A stretch of 64,000 bases of DNA, from the NCBI GenBank assembly GCA_024347015.1, contig AP024889.1, forward strand, positions 1,240,001 to 1,304,000. The letters run 5' to 3'. Shown one piece after another: positions 47,211 through 55,773 of the stretch. The notes under the pieces are model-generated. The model worked only from the letters and a program-made list of their open reading frames with translations. It was not told where the DNA came from and ran no database searches. This DNA comes from Vibrio pectenicida. Lineage in GTDB: Bacteria; Pseudomonadota; Gammaproteobacteria; Enterobacterales; Vibrionaceae. The position numbers were made by a program, and so were the translations under genes. How positions within the stretch are numbered: the first letter of the stretch is position 1; each line of letters opens with the position of its first letter.

Positions 47211-47435
47211 TAATCTGATTGAACGTAAGAAAATCCAAATAGAAATAGTGGATTTTTCAAAAAGAAAAATTAGAAGCTTTATTGATAAATCATCCATATT
47301 TAATTTTTTATTAATTATATGTAAGTGTTTTAATAGAAACTAAATACATTATCCATAGCTATTTACAATCTAGATATTTATATTTTCGATAGGCTGAAAG
47401 CTCACATTAATTTATATAATGAGGAGCTTCAGTTT

Positions 47436-50400
47436 ATGACCGAAGAAATCAATCCCCTTAATTCACTACCCCCTTATGTTTTTGGGGAAGTGAGTAATAC
47501 TAATTTGTCCGTTTCCCCTAGTATCGATCATTTAACCACACCGCTTATCTTACCTTGGAATGGTATTTCAGAGGATGGGACTTCAAGCCGTTCAAAGAGA
47601 ACACGTCGAGATACCTATGCATTTAATCCAGCATCGAGCCCAGTTCGGCTTGATACAATATCGGAAGTTCATGGTAGGTTAACTCGTAGGCTAGCGAGTA
47701 TGTCAACGTCAGATCTTAATTCCTTGTCATCTGAAGTCTTTATGATGGATGAGCTTAACTGGCTTCGTTGTTATTTTAGTTCTGACCCAGAAGCATTGAG
47801 ATATATAGATGGTGACTTGAGAGCTCGATGTTTATGTTTGCAGTGGAACGTACACAGTGACACAGATTCTATTTTACTCAATGATCTGTTGGAAGTTGGG
47901 TTCCCCGGATTGACTGATGGCGTGAGTGCGAAAAGCACTGCGATCTTAGTTAGTCGGATCAATGACGGTGGAACACGCACATGGGATGCATTCCATGTAC
48001 TCCCTTTGGGAAAGATATTTGGAGCCTCTGATGGAATGAGACTTGAAGCCGCATGGGGACAAGTGACTTGTCGACCTCTCTATCAAAAATCGGATAAGTA
48101 TCGTCGAGGGTATGCGTCAGGTTCCACTGGTTTACCGTCAAAGGTGGACTCTATAAAAGGTTCATTACTGTGGGCATATAACCAAATACGATCAGAGGGC
48201 ACGGACAAAACGATACGCAGTATTACTGCCACTGAACGCTATGAACAATTGGAGCGAGATATGCAAGCTCGCTTTGGCTTCTCACAGGGAGAATTTGAGC
48301 GTACACCTCAAGATCCAGAAATATTGAGCACTCTAATTCGGTTACAAGGTGCGGTGGCATACCTAGCTTATGATCATGCCGTGCTTATGGGTAGCAACCC
48401 TCGACTAGATCCAGCAGGAGAGGGCTATGCGGGGTATATGAATCTGCGTAACATGTTTACCGCTTTATTAGCAGGTTTGAGGCGGTATTTGGCTACATCA
48501 AAATCAAATATGTCGGAAGTCAAAGCCCAAGCGTTAACTGCGGGCACTCTATTAGATACTGTTAATGCGAATATGAAAAACTTACTAGACGCAGAAGTAA
48601 GAAAGTCTGTCGCTAAATTTTCGACTAAGTATCCCCGCATCCCTCTTACGGAAGGTTCGACGTTTTTGATTAGAAGTTTGTCGGTTCCCCTTATAGCTCC
48701 GGTGGGACCAATGGGGGCAGCGTCTTACCCAATTGGATCGAATCCATATACAACGGAGAGAATGTCACTTTCTGATATGTTGATGAAGCCAATACCAAGT
48801 GGTGAATGGTATTACCCAGATGGACGGTCAGTTTCTAATGGGGACAAGGCTTGTATTGTGGATGAGATTACTAAAACCAGATATGACATGGACACAGAAA
48901 TTCCATTTCGCTTTGACCAAGTTCTTCGTTCAAAACAAGCAGACTATATTCGTGTGCTGGGAAGTGCGTTAGAACTCCATGCCAACCAGTTTGTTAATAA
49001 TGAAGCAAATCCAGCACATCAAAGAGAGTTAGTTGAAAAATTTAGAGATGGTCAGAAACAGGCATATAAATGTGCTTTTAAAGGCCACACGGTTTATGGG
49101 TCAGTATTTATTCCATATTTAGATGACGACAGTCAAACGAAATACGGTTCGGATTTAGGTAAAAACGGTCTTCTGTATTCTCCATACAATGGTTTTGTTT
49201 GGCTTGAAACCGACCGCTTTACGGATACTCAATATGTGGCAATAAGAAATGGACTGAGCATACAAGGCAAGACTGAGCTTGATGCCGCTATGGATGTAAA
49301 AAGTCTGCCCACAACAGGTATGATATATCCGGGTTACATGGGGATGGGTGGATATGTTCAGACCCCTCCAATTTCAGAGGGACTTTTGCGGTATTTTGAC
49401 GGTCAAGTGGATAGCGAACATTTGACGTTCAATTACAGTACAACGCCCCTCTATCTAACCAATTCTATTTCTGAGTACTTTGATGAGGTGTTTTCAGCTT
49501 CTCATGTGTCATTACAAGATAGATGGGATGAGATAAGAGATCACTTGATGCTAGCTGTCAGCATTCTAAATATCGCTGCAATACCTTTCCCCTATCTTGG
49601 TCTTGCATTGATTGCAAGCAACATCACCATAGCTATTGTTACTCTTGCAGATCGCACCTCAAGTACAGGAGATAGAGCTTGGGCTATTGCCGACTTAGTC
49701 TTGGAACCACTTGGTGCAGTAGGAGACATCTTAACTTTGTCCAAGAAAGCAACGAAAATGTTGACTGATATTACCCAGACCTCCGGAGCAAACTCTCCAG
49801 CTTTTACGCGAAAGCTTATAGAGCTTGCGCAAGTTGAGTTGATAAAACAGCCTAAGAGAGTGAATGATAAGATAGTGGGTATCGTAGGTCGTATTGGTGA
49901 TAACTCTGATTATCCAAGTTTTGCGTCCGCGACACTCACTCCAAATGTCCCTTCAGAAGGGATGTGTCGAGGGTTAGCATTCAAAGATGCTATCAGCCGA
50001 TTAAATGGTTCGCCTATTGATAACCTAACCACAGAGTTTTCTCAAAACTTATCCTTAGCAGATGATGTTCAAGTTTTACATCATACTCAACCTGTCGTGT
50101 TAAATCGCTCGCAAGTACTGAGTAGTCGAGAAGCAAGGCTCGCAACAAGAAAGGCTGTGGGAGCATCAGAGAGGGGAGGTAATTCCGTTAGCCTAGATGA
50201 AGAAATGACATTCTCACGAGCGAATGCGGAGATCTTGGTTCAATTAGCTAAACATGATGAGCTGAGTATGGTAATCGGCACTCGTACTCATGCAGTCTCC
50301 TTTTCTAAATCTGGATTAGGAGCGAATGCTAAACTAACTCTATTTGACTCAGCGGCAGACCAGCTTTTTGAATGGCCACTCGGCAATGAAAAGCAACATG

Positions 50401-52814
50401 TCGCTGATATACTCAATTATGTTGCGTCCAATTATGATAAGGGTGTGTCAAGACAACTTGGCGATAATCCACTGTCATTGACTGTGTTAACCAAGAGGCC
50501 TGAGTCCCGTCACATATATGTACCCAAAGCTGGAATGGAGTCATTGATGGCTGCCGTTAACCAGCTGGATTTGGATATTTCACAAGGTAGGCTCATCGAG
50601 CCGATTATGGTTAAGGACTCAGCAGCAAAAGCAGCGCTGCAAGCCGAGATTGTGACACTAGCAGCGGTACAGCCAAAGCTAAAGCCTTTGCTTGATAGTC
50701 TTGAAATCGAAGAGCTACAGCTTAATCGATTGTCAGCCTTATCAATAGAAAATAGTGCCCTTACTGTGGTTGGACAAAGTGATGTACCTGCATCAAATAT
50801 TGTTACTGATCTTAGCGCGCTACCAAAAGGTTATATCGATATTCGCTACCTCGATGCCCGCCGTGCAGCAAACGATTCTGAGTCGATGAATCACCTTACT
50901 CGCCAATCCAGTAGCCCACACTTGGTTATTGTTGATGGTACAGATATCAAGGCAACCCCATCTGAAGCATTAGCAACTGCGATGGAAAATGCGGGCTACT
51001 CACATACTCGGGTAAGAGATGGAAAGCTAAAATTTCCGCTGAATCGAACTCGAGAAGAATGGAACATCATTGGGTTGGAGCAGCGTGGAAGAGCAAAGAA
51101 TGTCATTGCACAAAATTCAAATCAAAGTGGTGACTCTAATGGTGTTGCACTTGCTTTACGAGACAACCGAGAAAGGAAGCTCTTATATTTGACAAGTCCT
51201 CGTGATTACAGGGGACATAAGACGTTGCGTTATTATCTTGACATGGGCGTCGAACGAGAACAAATCTGTGTGATCAATATCAACCCAAGGGACGAACAAC
51301 TCCCAGGTGATATCCAAGCTCTTGGTAAGGTAATCATTCTAAACGGACCGCCTAGCTTAGAGCCTAATCAAGTCTATCACGCTCTGACTGGCTCCTTAGG
51401 GAAAAAGAAGTCCCAATTTACAGACAAACTGACGAGTTATAAAGAGGTTGAACAAGAGCTGAAGGCTTTTGGTGTCGATGAACCCAGTGATGTTGGCCAA
51501 AGTACTAGACATATTGCTGAAGATATCGCGGGTGGTGATTCACAGGCTACAAAAAATTTCTTTACGCGAACTTGGAATGCTTATCAAAACCAAGCAGCGA
51601 ATGCTGAGGTTTCTCGAAAAGTTGATGAGGTTTACAGACAGATCAAGGACAGTATAACTCGAGAAGGGTGGGAAGGTGTCTCTCTAGTATGGTCAAGGGG
51701 ATTGAATGGCGAAGAGTATAGTAAATTACGAAGCTTGGGCGAAAAGAACAGTCTATCGGTTTCTTCACCAATTGATCAAGTTGAAGAGATTAAATCGTTT
51801 AAATTGCTTGATGAGCAAAAGAGAAACCCCCACCACTTAATGACGCCACAGCTATACGAAACGCTGAAGGAGGTAAATACCAAGAAAAAAATGCTCACTA
51901 TCCCTATTGGAGATCCTATTGAATATTCTCCGTATCATTCAGCGCTTACGGGGGCAGCTAAGCAATACTATTTAAATAGTGATGTTTCTGATGCATTAAA
52001 TCTAATTCAGTATTGGAACAAATCGAGTGGGCTAAGGGACGCAAACCACGGAAAGTTTAACCAAGGTGTATTCCTGCAGAGGCTTTTCAAAAAATTGAGT
52101 GAAGATGGTATACCACTGCAACAAGTAGGGTTACGCTCTGGTGAGATGGAAAAAGGGGCTTATATGGGGATCCCGACTCTCTATCTTGAAGAACATAATG
52201 CAGCCAAAGGTAGTGCCCGTTTACTACCCGTTACCAGAGGTGGAGAAGGTGCAAGAAAAGTTGATGAAAGCCAAAAAGTAAAAGATGATGTTAATAAAAT
52301 AGCTCAAAAGACAAAGCAAATACAAAAGTCTAACGATGATATTTTAAAGAATAAAGACAAGTTATCTAAAATACGAGCAACGGATCCAAACAACCAACGC
52401 GGTATTGCTGGTATCGAAAAAAACATTGAAAAGCTTGAAGTTAATAAGCGGACTTTGGAAGCAGAGGTGGCTCAGCTCGAAGAATCAATAAAAGCATATC
52501 AGCTAGATGCATCTTTTGCGGCTCCCCACCGTGTTGTTAATGAAGGTGATGGCTTGGGTGGGTTGCCTTATTTTTTACGAGAAAATCTTGAAAACTACGT
52601 GGGTCTATATGCGGCGCAGAATCCTGCGGATATGCAATCACTTCGGCTTTGGTTACGCGACATATCATCGCAGGGCGCGGATACTGTGTTTGAACGTATT
52701 CCGGAGCATATTGCTAAAGGAATGATGACGCCTTTTGAGGTGGATATATTCGGAAATTATATAGAAGACGTTATTGCTAATTTCACAGCGTATCGGACTA
52801 AATATTTGCCCTAG
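47436..52814 (+). CDS. giant putative effector/toxin with YopT-like cysteine-protease domain
   Basis: A 1792-residue protein with no signal peptide; GGAG precedes the ATG. The first 90 residues are low-complexity with a basic patch (SKRTRR). An N-terminal region (about 90-690) is unassigned. A hydrophobic segment (about 705-775, LAVSILNIAAIPF ... LEPLGAVGDIL) is like the membrane-insertion regions of large toxins. At about 840-975 the pattern SEGMCRGL (Cys844), GTRTHAVSF (His952) and LFDSAADQLFEW (Asp971) fits the C58 family of YopT and HopN1, which cut host proteins. A later domain (about 1140-1320) is unassigned. A coiled coil (about 1618-1690) precedes the C-terminus. Together with the 2580-residue gene it suggests a secreted multi-domain toxin. 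Confidence 0.75.
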   Translation: MTEEINPLNSLPPYVFGEVSNTNLSVSPSIDHLTTPLILPWNGISEDGTSSRSKRTRRDTYAFNPASSPVRLDTISEVHGRLTRRLASMSTSDLNSLSSEVFMMDELNWLRCYFSSDPEALRYIDGDLRARCLCLQWNVHSDTDSILLNDLLEVGFPGLTDGVSAKSTAILVSRINDGGTRTWDAFHVLPLGKIFGASDGMRLEAAWGQVTCRPLYQKSDKYRRGYASGSTGLPSKVDSIKGSLLWAYNQIRSEGTDKTIRSITATERYEQLERDMQARFGFSQGEFERTPQDPEILSTLIRLQGAVAYLAYDHAVLMGSNPRLDPAGEGYAGYMNLRNMFTALLAGLRRYLATSKSNMSEVKAQALTAGTLLDTVNANMKNLLDAEVRKSVAKFSTKYPRIPLTEGSTFLIRSLSVPLIAPVGPMGAASYPIGSNPYTTERMSLSDMLMKPIPSGEWYYPDGRSVSNGDKACIVDEITKTRYDMDTEIPFRFDQVLRSKQADYIRVLGSALELHANQFVNNEANPAHQRELVEKFRDGQKQAYKCAFKGHTVYGSVFIPYLDDDSQTKYGSDLGKNGLLYSPYNGFVWLETDRFTDTQYVAIRNGLSIQGKTELDAAMDVKSLPTTGMIYPGYMGMGGYVQTPPISEGLLRYFDGQVDSEHLTFNYSTTPLYLTNSISEYFDEVFSASHVSLQDRWDEIRDHLMLAVSILNIAAIPFPYLGLALIASNITIAIVTLADRTSSTGDRAWAIADLVLEPLGAVGDILTLSKKATKMLTDITQTSGANSPAFTRKLIELAQVELIKQPKRVNDKIVGIVGRIGDNSDYPSFASATLTPNVPSEGMCRGLAFKDAISRLNGSPIDNLTTEFSQNLSLADDVQVLHHTQPVVLNRSQVLSSREARLATRKAVGASERGGNSVSLDEEMTFSRANAEILVQLAKHDELSMVIGTRTHAVSFSKSGLGANAKLTLFDSAADQLFEWPLGNEKQHVADILNYVASNYDKGVSRQLGDNPLSLTVLTKRPESRHIYVPKAGMESLMAAVNQLDLDISQGRLIEPIMVKDSAAKAALQAEIVTLAAVQPKLKPLLDSLEIEELQLNRLSALSIENSALTVVGQSDVPASNIVTDLSALPKGYIDIRYLDARRAANDSESMNHLTRQSSSPHLVIVDGTDIKATPSEALATAMENAGYSHTRVRDGKLKFPLNRTREEWNIIGLEQRGRAKNVIAQNSNQSGDSNGVALALRDNRERKLLYLTSPRDYRGHKTLRYYLDMGVEREQICVININPRDEQLPGDIQALGKVIILNGPPSLEPNQVYHALTGSLGKKKSQFTDKLTSYKEVEQELKAFGVDEPSDVGQSTRHIAEDIAGGDSQATKNFFTRTWNAYQNQAANAEVSRKVDEVYRQIKDSITREGWEGVSLVWSRGLNGEEYSKLRSLGEKNSLSVSSPIDQVEEIKSFKLLDEQKRNPHHLMTPQLYETLKEVNTKKKMLTIPIGDPIEYSPYHSALTGAAKQYYLNSDVSDALNLIQYWNKSSGLRDANHGKFNQGVFLQRLFKKLSEDGIPLQQVGLRSGEMEKGAYMGIPTLYLEEHNAAKGSARLLPVTRGGEGARKVDESQKVKDDVNKIAQKTKQIQKSNDDILKNKDKLSKIRATDPNNQRGIAGIEKNIEKLEVNKRTLEAEVAQLEESIKAYQLDASFAAPHRVVNEGDGLGGLPYFLRENLENYVGLYAAQNPADMQSLRLWLRDISSQGADTVFERIPEHIAKGMMTPFEVDIFGNYIEDVIANFTAYRTKYLP

Positions 52815-52841
52815 ATAGCTTTAGTCATAGCTAATCCACAA

Positions 52842-52868
52842 GGAGCCAGTTTGGCTCCTATTTTTTTA
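52842..52868 (+). terminator. terminator after the 1792-residue gene
   Basis: An 8-base stem (AGGAGCCA / TGGCTCCT), 3-base loop and seven T residues. Its end overlaps the 3' end of the convergent PPC-domain gene. Confidence 0.85.
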
Positions 52869-53267
52869 TTTGTTTGTATCTATTACCAATTCACTGTAGC
52901 CAGTTGTGTTATCGTGCTGCCGTGAAAAGCTCAGGTTTGGGTAGTGATGAATAATCAGTTCGGCAGTGGTATCAATGATCGTATTGTCCAGTAAATGCCC
53001 ACCAATGACCTTTCCCGTTTCGTCGGCAACCGATAGGTGTATATGTTGATGAGTTGGCGTGAGTGTTCCCATCATAGAGACAATCTCAAAGGGTTGACTC
53101 AAAGTCATTGATTGTGTAGCGCCAGCAAGACGCAGGCTGACTTGTTCTATACTTCCGACACAGGATGCAATCGACCCCGCTTGTATACCATGCCTTATAA
53201 CTAAAGACTGAATTTGCGTTTTTAAATCTTGCCCTTTGGTTAATCTTGTAGCGATGGGCTTAATCAT
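52866..53267 (-). CDS. PPC/DUF296 domain protein
   Basis: A protein of about 133 residues consisting of one PPC domain (also called DUF296). Visible family features are GIQAGSIASCVGSI, MGTLTP and the HIHLSVADETGKVIGGHLL core, with conserved His and Gly residues. Bacterial members form trimers; some have been linked to DNA binding but the role is undefined. I start at the ATG at 53267 (GGAG six bases before), not at the in-frame ATG at 53279. The gene is convergent with the giant effector gene and marks the return to ordinary chromosome. Confidence 0.75.
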   Translation of the reverse strand: MIKPIATRLTKGQDLKTQIQSLVIRHGIQAGSIASCVGSIEQVSLRLAGATQSMTLSQPFEIVSMMGTLTPTHQHIHLSVADETGKVIGGHLLDNTIIDTTAELIIHHYPNLSFSRQHDNTTGYSELVIDTNK

Positions 53268-53314
53268 TGGGTGCTCCATAGTCGTATTTAACGAGGACTT
53301 GTTTTTAATCCCCC

Positions 53315-53626
53315 CTATTTTACCGAATACGTTTTAACACTTGGATCATGTTCTTGGTTGATAGATTCAGCCTGATTTTGTTTGTCTAAAGGCAGCCATT
53401 TGAGAGCACCATTAGTTTCAAAATCATTGGCTCTATCGCAGGTCATATAGTGGTCGCCAACCTGCAAAATAGCGCCCAGAGAATATGCCTGATCTTGGTA
53501 GTAACAGACTCTCTTACCTGTATTGCTAGCATCGATTGCAACCACCGGCTTACCAGGAGTGGTAATGATATAGGCTGATGTTGGCCCTGAGATCAATAGT
53601 AATAACGTCAATAGAGGTGAACGCAT
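53315..53626 (-). CDS. DUF1496 (YnjH-like) exported small protein
   Basis: A 103-residue protein with a signal peptide ending near residue 18 (GPTSA|Y). The mature part holds a Cys-containing core (VCYYQDQAYSLGAILQVGDHYMTC) that matches the DUF1496 family, found in gamma-proteobacteria. The two Cys may form a disulfide in the periplasm. Function is unknown. A good AAGGAG precedes the ATG. Confidence 0.65.
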   Translation of the reverse strand: MRSPLLTLLLLISGPTSAYIITTPGKPVVAIDASNTGKRVCYYQDQAYSLGAILQVGDHYMTCDRANDFETNGALKWLPLDKQNQAESINQEHDPSVKTYSVK

Positions 53627-53779
53627 AGATTCTCCTTAGTAATAAGAGGCTATTTATTGTTGTACGAGTAAGTTTAATGCAACAACAATAAAGAGTAATC
53701 AGTTTTACCGATAAAGGCGACGCTCAGAGCGGAAAAAGTAAATAGTACGTAGTGCAATAGAAGCTAATACACCATTTTA

Positions 53780-54682
53780 TTAGGTTTTGGTTGGACCAAA
53801 TTTCCTTTGATATCTAGGTTGCATACTTTCGTTGCCAAGTACGCCTCCTTGATGAATGTATAGCAAGGTTTTATCTGTATTACGTGGGCACCAATCAAGC
53901 AAACATTGCCACATCATAGGATCGTATAACAAATCAAACTCTATTTTGGTTTGTTTGAGCAGTGCTCCCCATATTTGATAGTCGTTGTAATACAGCTTGC
54001 CAAAGTGGTGTTTGTTTTCTAGCTGCAGAATTTGAGGCAGGTACTGAACATCGAGCGACCCGATTTGTTTAACTAAGTAATCGCGACCTCCTACACAAGG
54101 GCAGGTGATGACATCTATTCCATCAGGCTTCAAAAAATGCTGAAGGTAAGCACTTGTAGTGCCTGTGCCTGAAGGTAAAGCGACAACGATGTTTTTATTG
54201 GCTTGCGAGTAAACCCAACTACGAATTTCTTCTGCTAGTTCTTCTATCCCGAGCTGTGCTTGTTGCTCTCTTCCGCCTTCTTCTAATACTAAACAACTAG
54301 AGTCGGGGCAACGAATATGTTGGATGAATTGGGTAGGGTGAGAGGCTTGATTATTAACCGCAATCACTTTTGCCCCAAGTTCTAGAGCGCCACGATAGTT
54401 GCCCATCGGTTTGTTATGCAGCCAGCTAGGAATGCGATCAACATAAAACTCTAGTGTCCAGCCCTTAAGGGCGCACAATGCCGCGAGTGAATAGAGCGAG
54501 TTAGCTTGTGGACTGCCGTAACTAATCAAAGTCTTAATCTGTGGCAGCTCACTTTGTAGCAGCGATATAAACTTACGTGCTTTATTGCCACTAAATTGAG
54601 GGTGGAGCAAATCATCCCGCTTTAGAAAAAATTGAATACCTTCAAATGTATGCGTGGTTATGGGGGAATTGCTAAGCTTCAT
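53780..54682 (-). CDS. PLP-dependent ACC deaminase / D-cysteine desulfhydrase family enzyme
   Basis: A 300-residue fold-type II PLP enzyme. The segment LKRDDLLHPQFSGNKARKF contains the conserved Lys of this family, followed by SYGSPQANS. A later LPSGTGTTSAYL is the phosphate-binding loop. Members remove sulfide from D-cysteine or open the ACC ring; the two cannot be told apart here. The VrrA-type sRNA lies just upstream on the same strand, and its terminator separates the two transcripts. In Vibrio cholerae the vrrA gene lies between the homologue of the TetR gene and its neighbour in the same way. Confidence 0.75.
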   Translation of the reverse strand: MKLSNSPITTHTFEGIQFFLKRDDLLHPQFSGNKARKFISLLQSELPQIKTLISYGSPQANSLYSLAALCALKGWTLEFYVDRIPSWLHNKPMGNYRGALELGAKVIAVNNQASHPTQFIQHIRCPDSSCLVLEEGGREQQAQLGIEELAEEIRSWVYSQANKNIVVALPSGTGTTSAYLQHFLKPDGIDVITCPCVGGRDYLVKQIGSLDVQYLPQILQLENKHHFGKLYYNDYQIWGALLKQTKIEFDLLYDPMMWQCLLDWCPRNTDKTLLYIHQGGVLGNESMQPRYQRKFGPTKT

Positions 54683-54764
54683 TGGGATTTCTTTTTGGGT
54701 TCAACACAAAAGAGTTTACCTGATTTTGATAAGACACTGCCGATGAATATGTTGTTTTCGTGAA

Positions 54765-54904
54765 TAAAAAAAGCCCAGGGCAATCTGGCTCTGGGCTGAT
54801 ACAAAACATAGGAGTTATATAAGAAAAAGCAGCGTAAATTAGTCACGTAAGTTAGGTTTGCAGGTTTATCAGCCTGCAAACTCAGTAAAGATTGGCTAAC
54901 TACA
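54765..54904 (-). ncRNA. vrrA: VrrA-type sigma-E-dependent small RNA
   Basis: A transcript of about 140 bases can be drawn from a sigma-E-type promoter to a strong terminator. It contains a perfect 9-base stem (GTTTGCAGG / CCTGCAAAC), the motif GCTGCTTTTTCTT (54833-54821) and a terminator stem (54772-54797) followed by seven T residues. The motif resembles the seed of RybB-like sRNAs, which repress outer-membrane protein mRNAs. Size, promoter class and position next to the psrA-type TetR gene all match VrrA of Vibrio cholerae. The name is from recalled features and not from alignment; a small ORF here (54679-54879) is judged spurious. Confidence 0.7.
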
Positions 54905-54909
54905 TAAAG

Positions 54910-54937
54910 TCAGACTCTACTTTTTTCTATCGGTTCC
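54910..54937 (-). promoter_or_regulatory. sigma-E promoter of the vrrA-type sRNA
   Basis: On the minus strand GGAACCG and TCTGA are 16 bases apart, matching the -35 (GGAACTT) and -10 (TCTGA/TCAAA) elements of sigma-E. Transcription would start near 54904, giving a 140-base RNA. Confidence 0.7.
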
Positions 54938-54991
54938 ATCATTTCGCAAATTTATTTAAATTTTTAGTGTAACAAAACTGCTCATTATGCG

Positions 54992-55008
54992 GTCTGGTCC
55001 GACCATTT
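54992..55008 (+). promoter_or_regulatory. FadR-like operator upstream of psrA
   Basis: The core CTGGTCCGACC agrees with the FadR consensus (AGCTGGTCCGACNTGTT) at about 12-13 of 17 positions. It lies about 90 bases before the psrA-type gene, whose neighbour is fadE, so fatty-acid control fits the context. Confidence 0.6.
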
Positions 55009-55097
55009 TATTAAAAATGTGATGTTAATAACTTGTTGGATACTTGTTTCGGTTGTATATTTCAAACAGATGTTTAATACGAGCGATTGAAATCTCG

Positions 55098-55718
55098 ATG
55101 AGAGTAACCACCAAAGGCAAAATCCTAGATGTCGCTGAAGCCTTATTTGCAGAGCATGGCTTTAATGACACTTCACTGCGTGCAATTACCAGCAAAGCTG
55201 GAGTCAACCTTGCTTCAGTCAATTACCATTTTGGTGATAAAAAAACTTTAGTACGAGCGGTGCTGAATCGTTATTTAGAAGCTTTTATGCCAGCGGTTCA
55301 GGATGCATTGATTACACTTAATTTAAACCAAACCTATTCCATGCAAGATGTGTTTGAGTCGATAAGAGGGCCGTTACGTGCGCTAAATGATATACGGCCC
55401 AATGGAACTAGCCGTTTCATGTTATTAATTGGACGTGGATACACAGATGTACAGGGTCATTTGCGGTGGTTTATCACTACTCGATATCAAGATACGTTGT
55501 CTTTATTCACTCAGTCGGTACTTAAAGCCAATCCGAACCTGACTCAGGAAACATTATTCTGGCGACTGCATTTTACGCTCGGAACCAGTGTTTTTACTAT
55601 GGCTTCTAGTCAGGCACTGATGGAAATTGCAGAAAACGATTATGACAAGCAGATGGACTCAAAGTATATCGTCGATCAGCTTATCCCTTACTTAGCAGCT
55701 GGTGTAGCTGCCGAGTAG
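55098..55718 (+). CDS. psrA: TetR-family fatty-acid regulator PsrA
   Basis: A 206-residue TetR regulator. The N-terminal helix-turn-helix reads TSLRAITSKAGVNLASVNYHFG, and the C-terminal half (ETLFWRLHFTLGT, QLIPYLAAGV) matches PsrA of Pseudomonas and its Vibrio homologues. PsrA senses long-chain fatty acids and controls fadE. I start at 55098 (MRVTTKGKIL), the usual N-terminus of this family; the frame is open back to 55044 but has no good ribosome site either way. fadE follows 56 bases after its stop. A FadR-like site lies upstream. Confidence 0.8.
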   Translation: MRVTTKGKILDVAEALFAEHGFNDTSLRAITSKAGVNLASVNYHFGDKKTLVRAVLNRYLEAFMPAVQDALITLNLNQTYSMQDVFESIRGPLRALNDIRPNGTSRFMLLIGRGYTDVQGHLRWFITTRYQDTLSLFTQSVLKANPNLTQETLFWRLHFTLGTSVFTMASSQALMEIAENDYDKQMDSKYIVDQLIPYLAAGVAAE

Positions 55719-55773
55719 AAACTGGAACATAAAAATAAGTTGGACCACCAGCTATGAACAAAAGGAACTGATT

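Noticed and set aside
54679..54879. 66-residue minus-strand ORF upstream of the PLP enzyme
   Set aside because: It lies inside the sRNA and terminator, has no family likeness and no good ribosome site; the RNA explains the sequence better.
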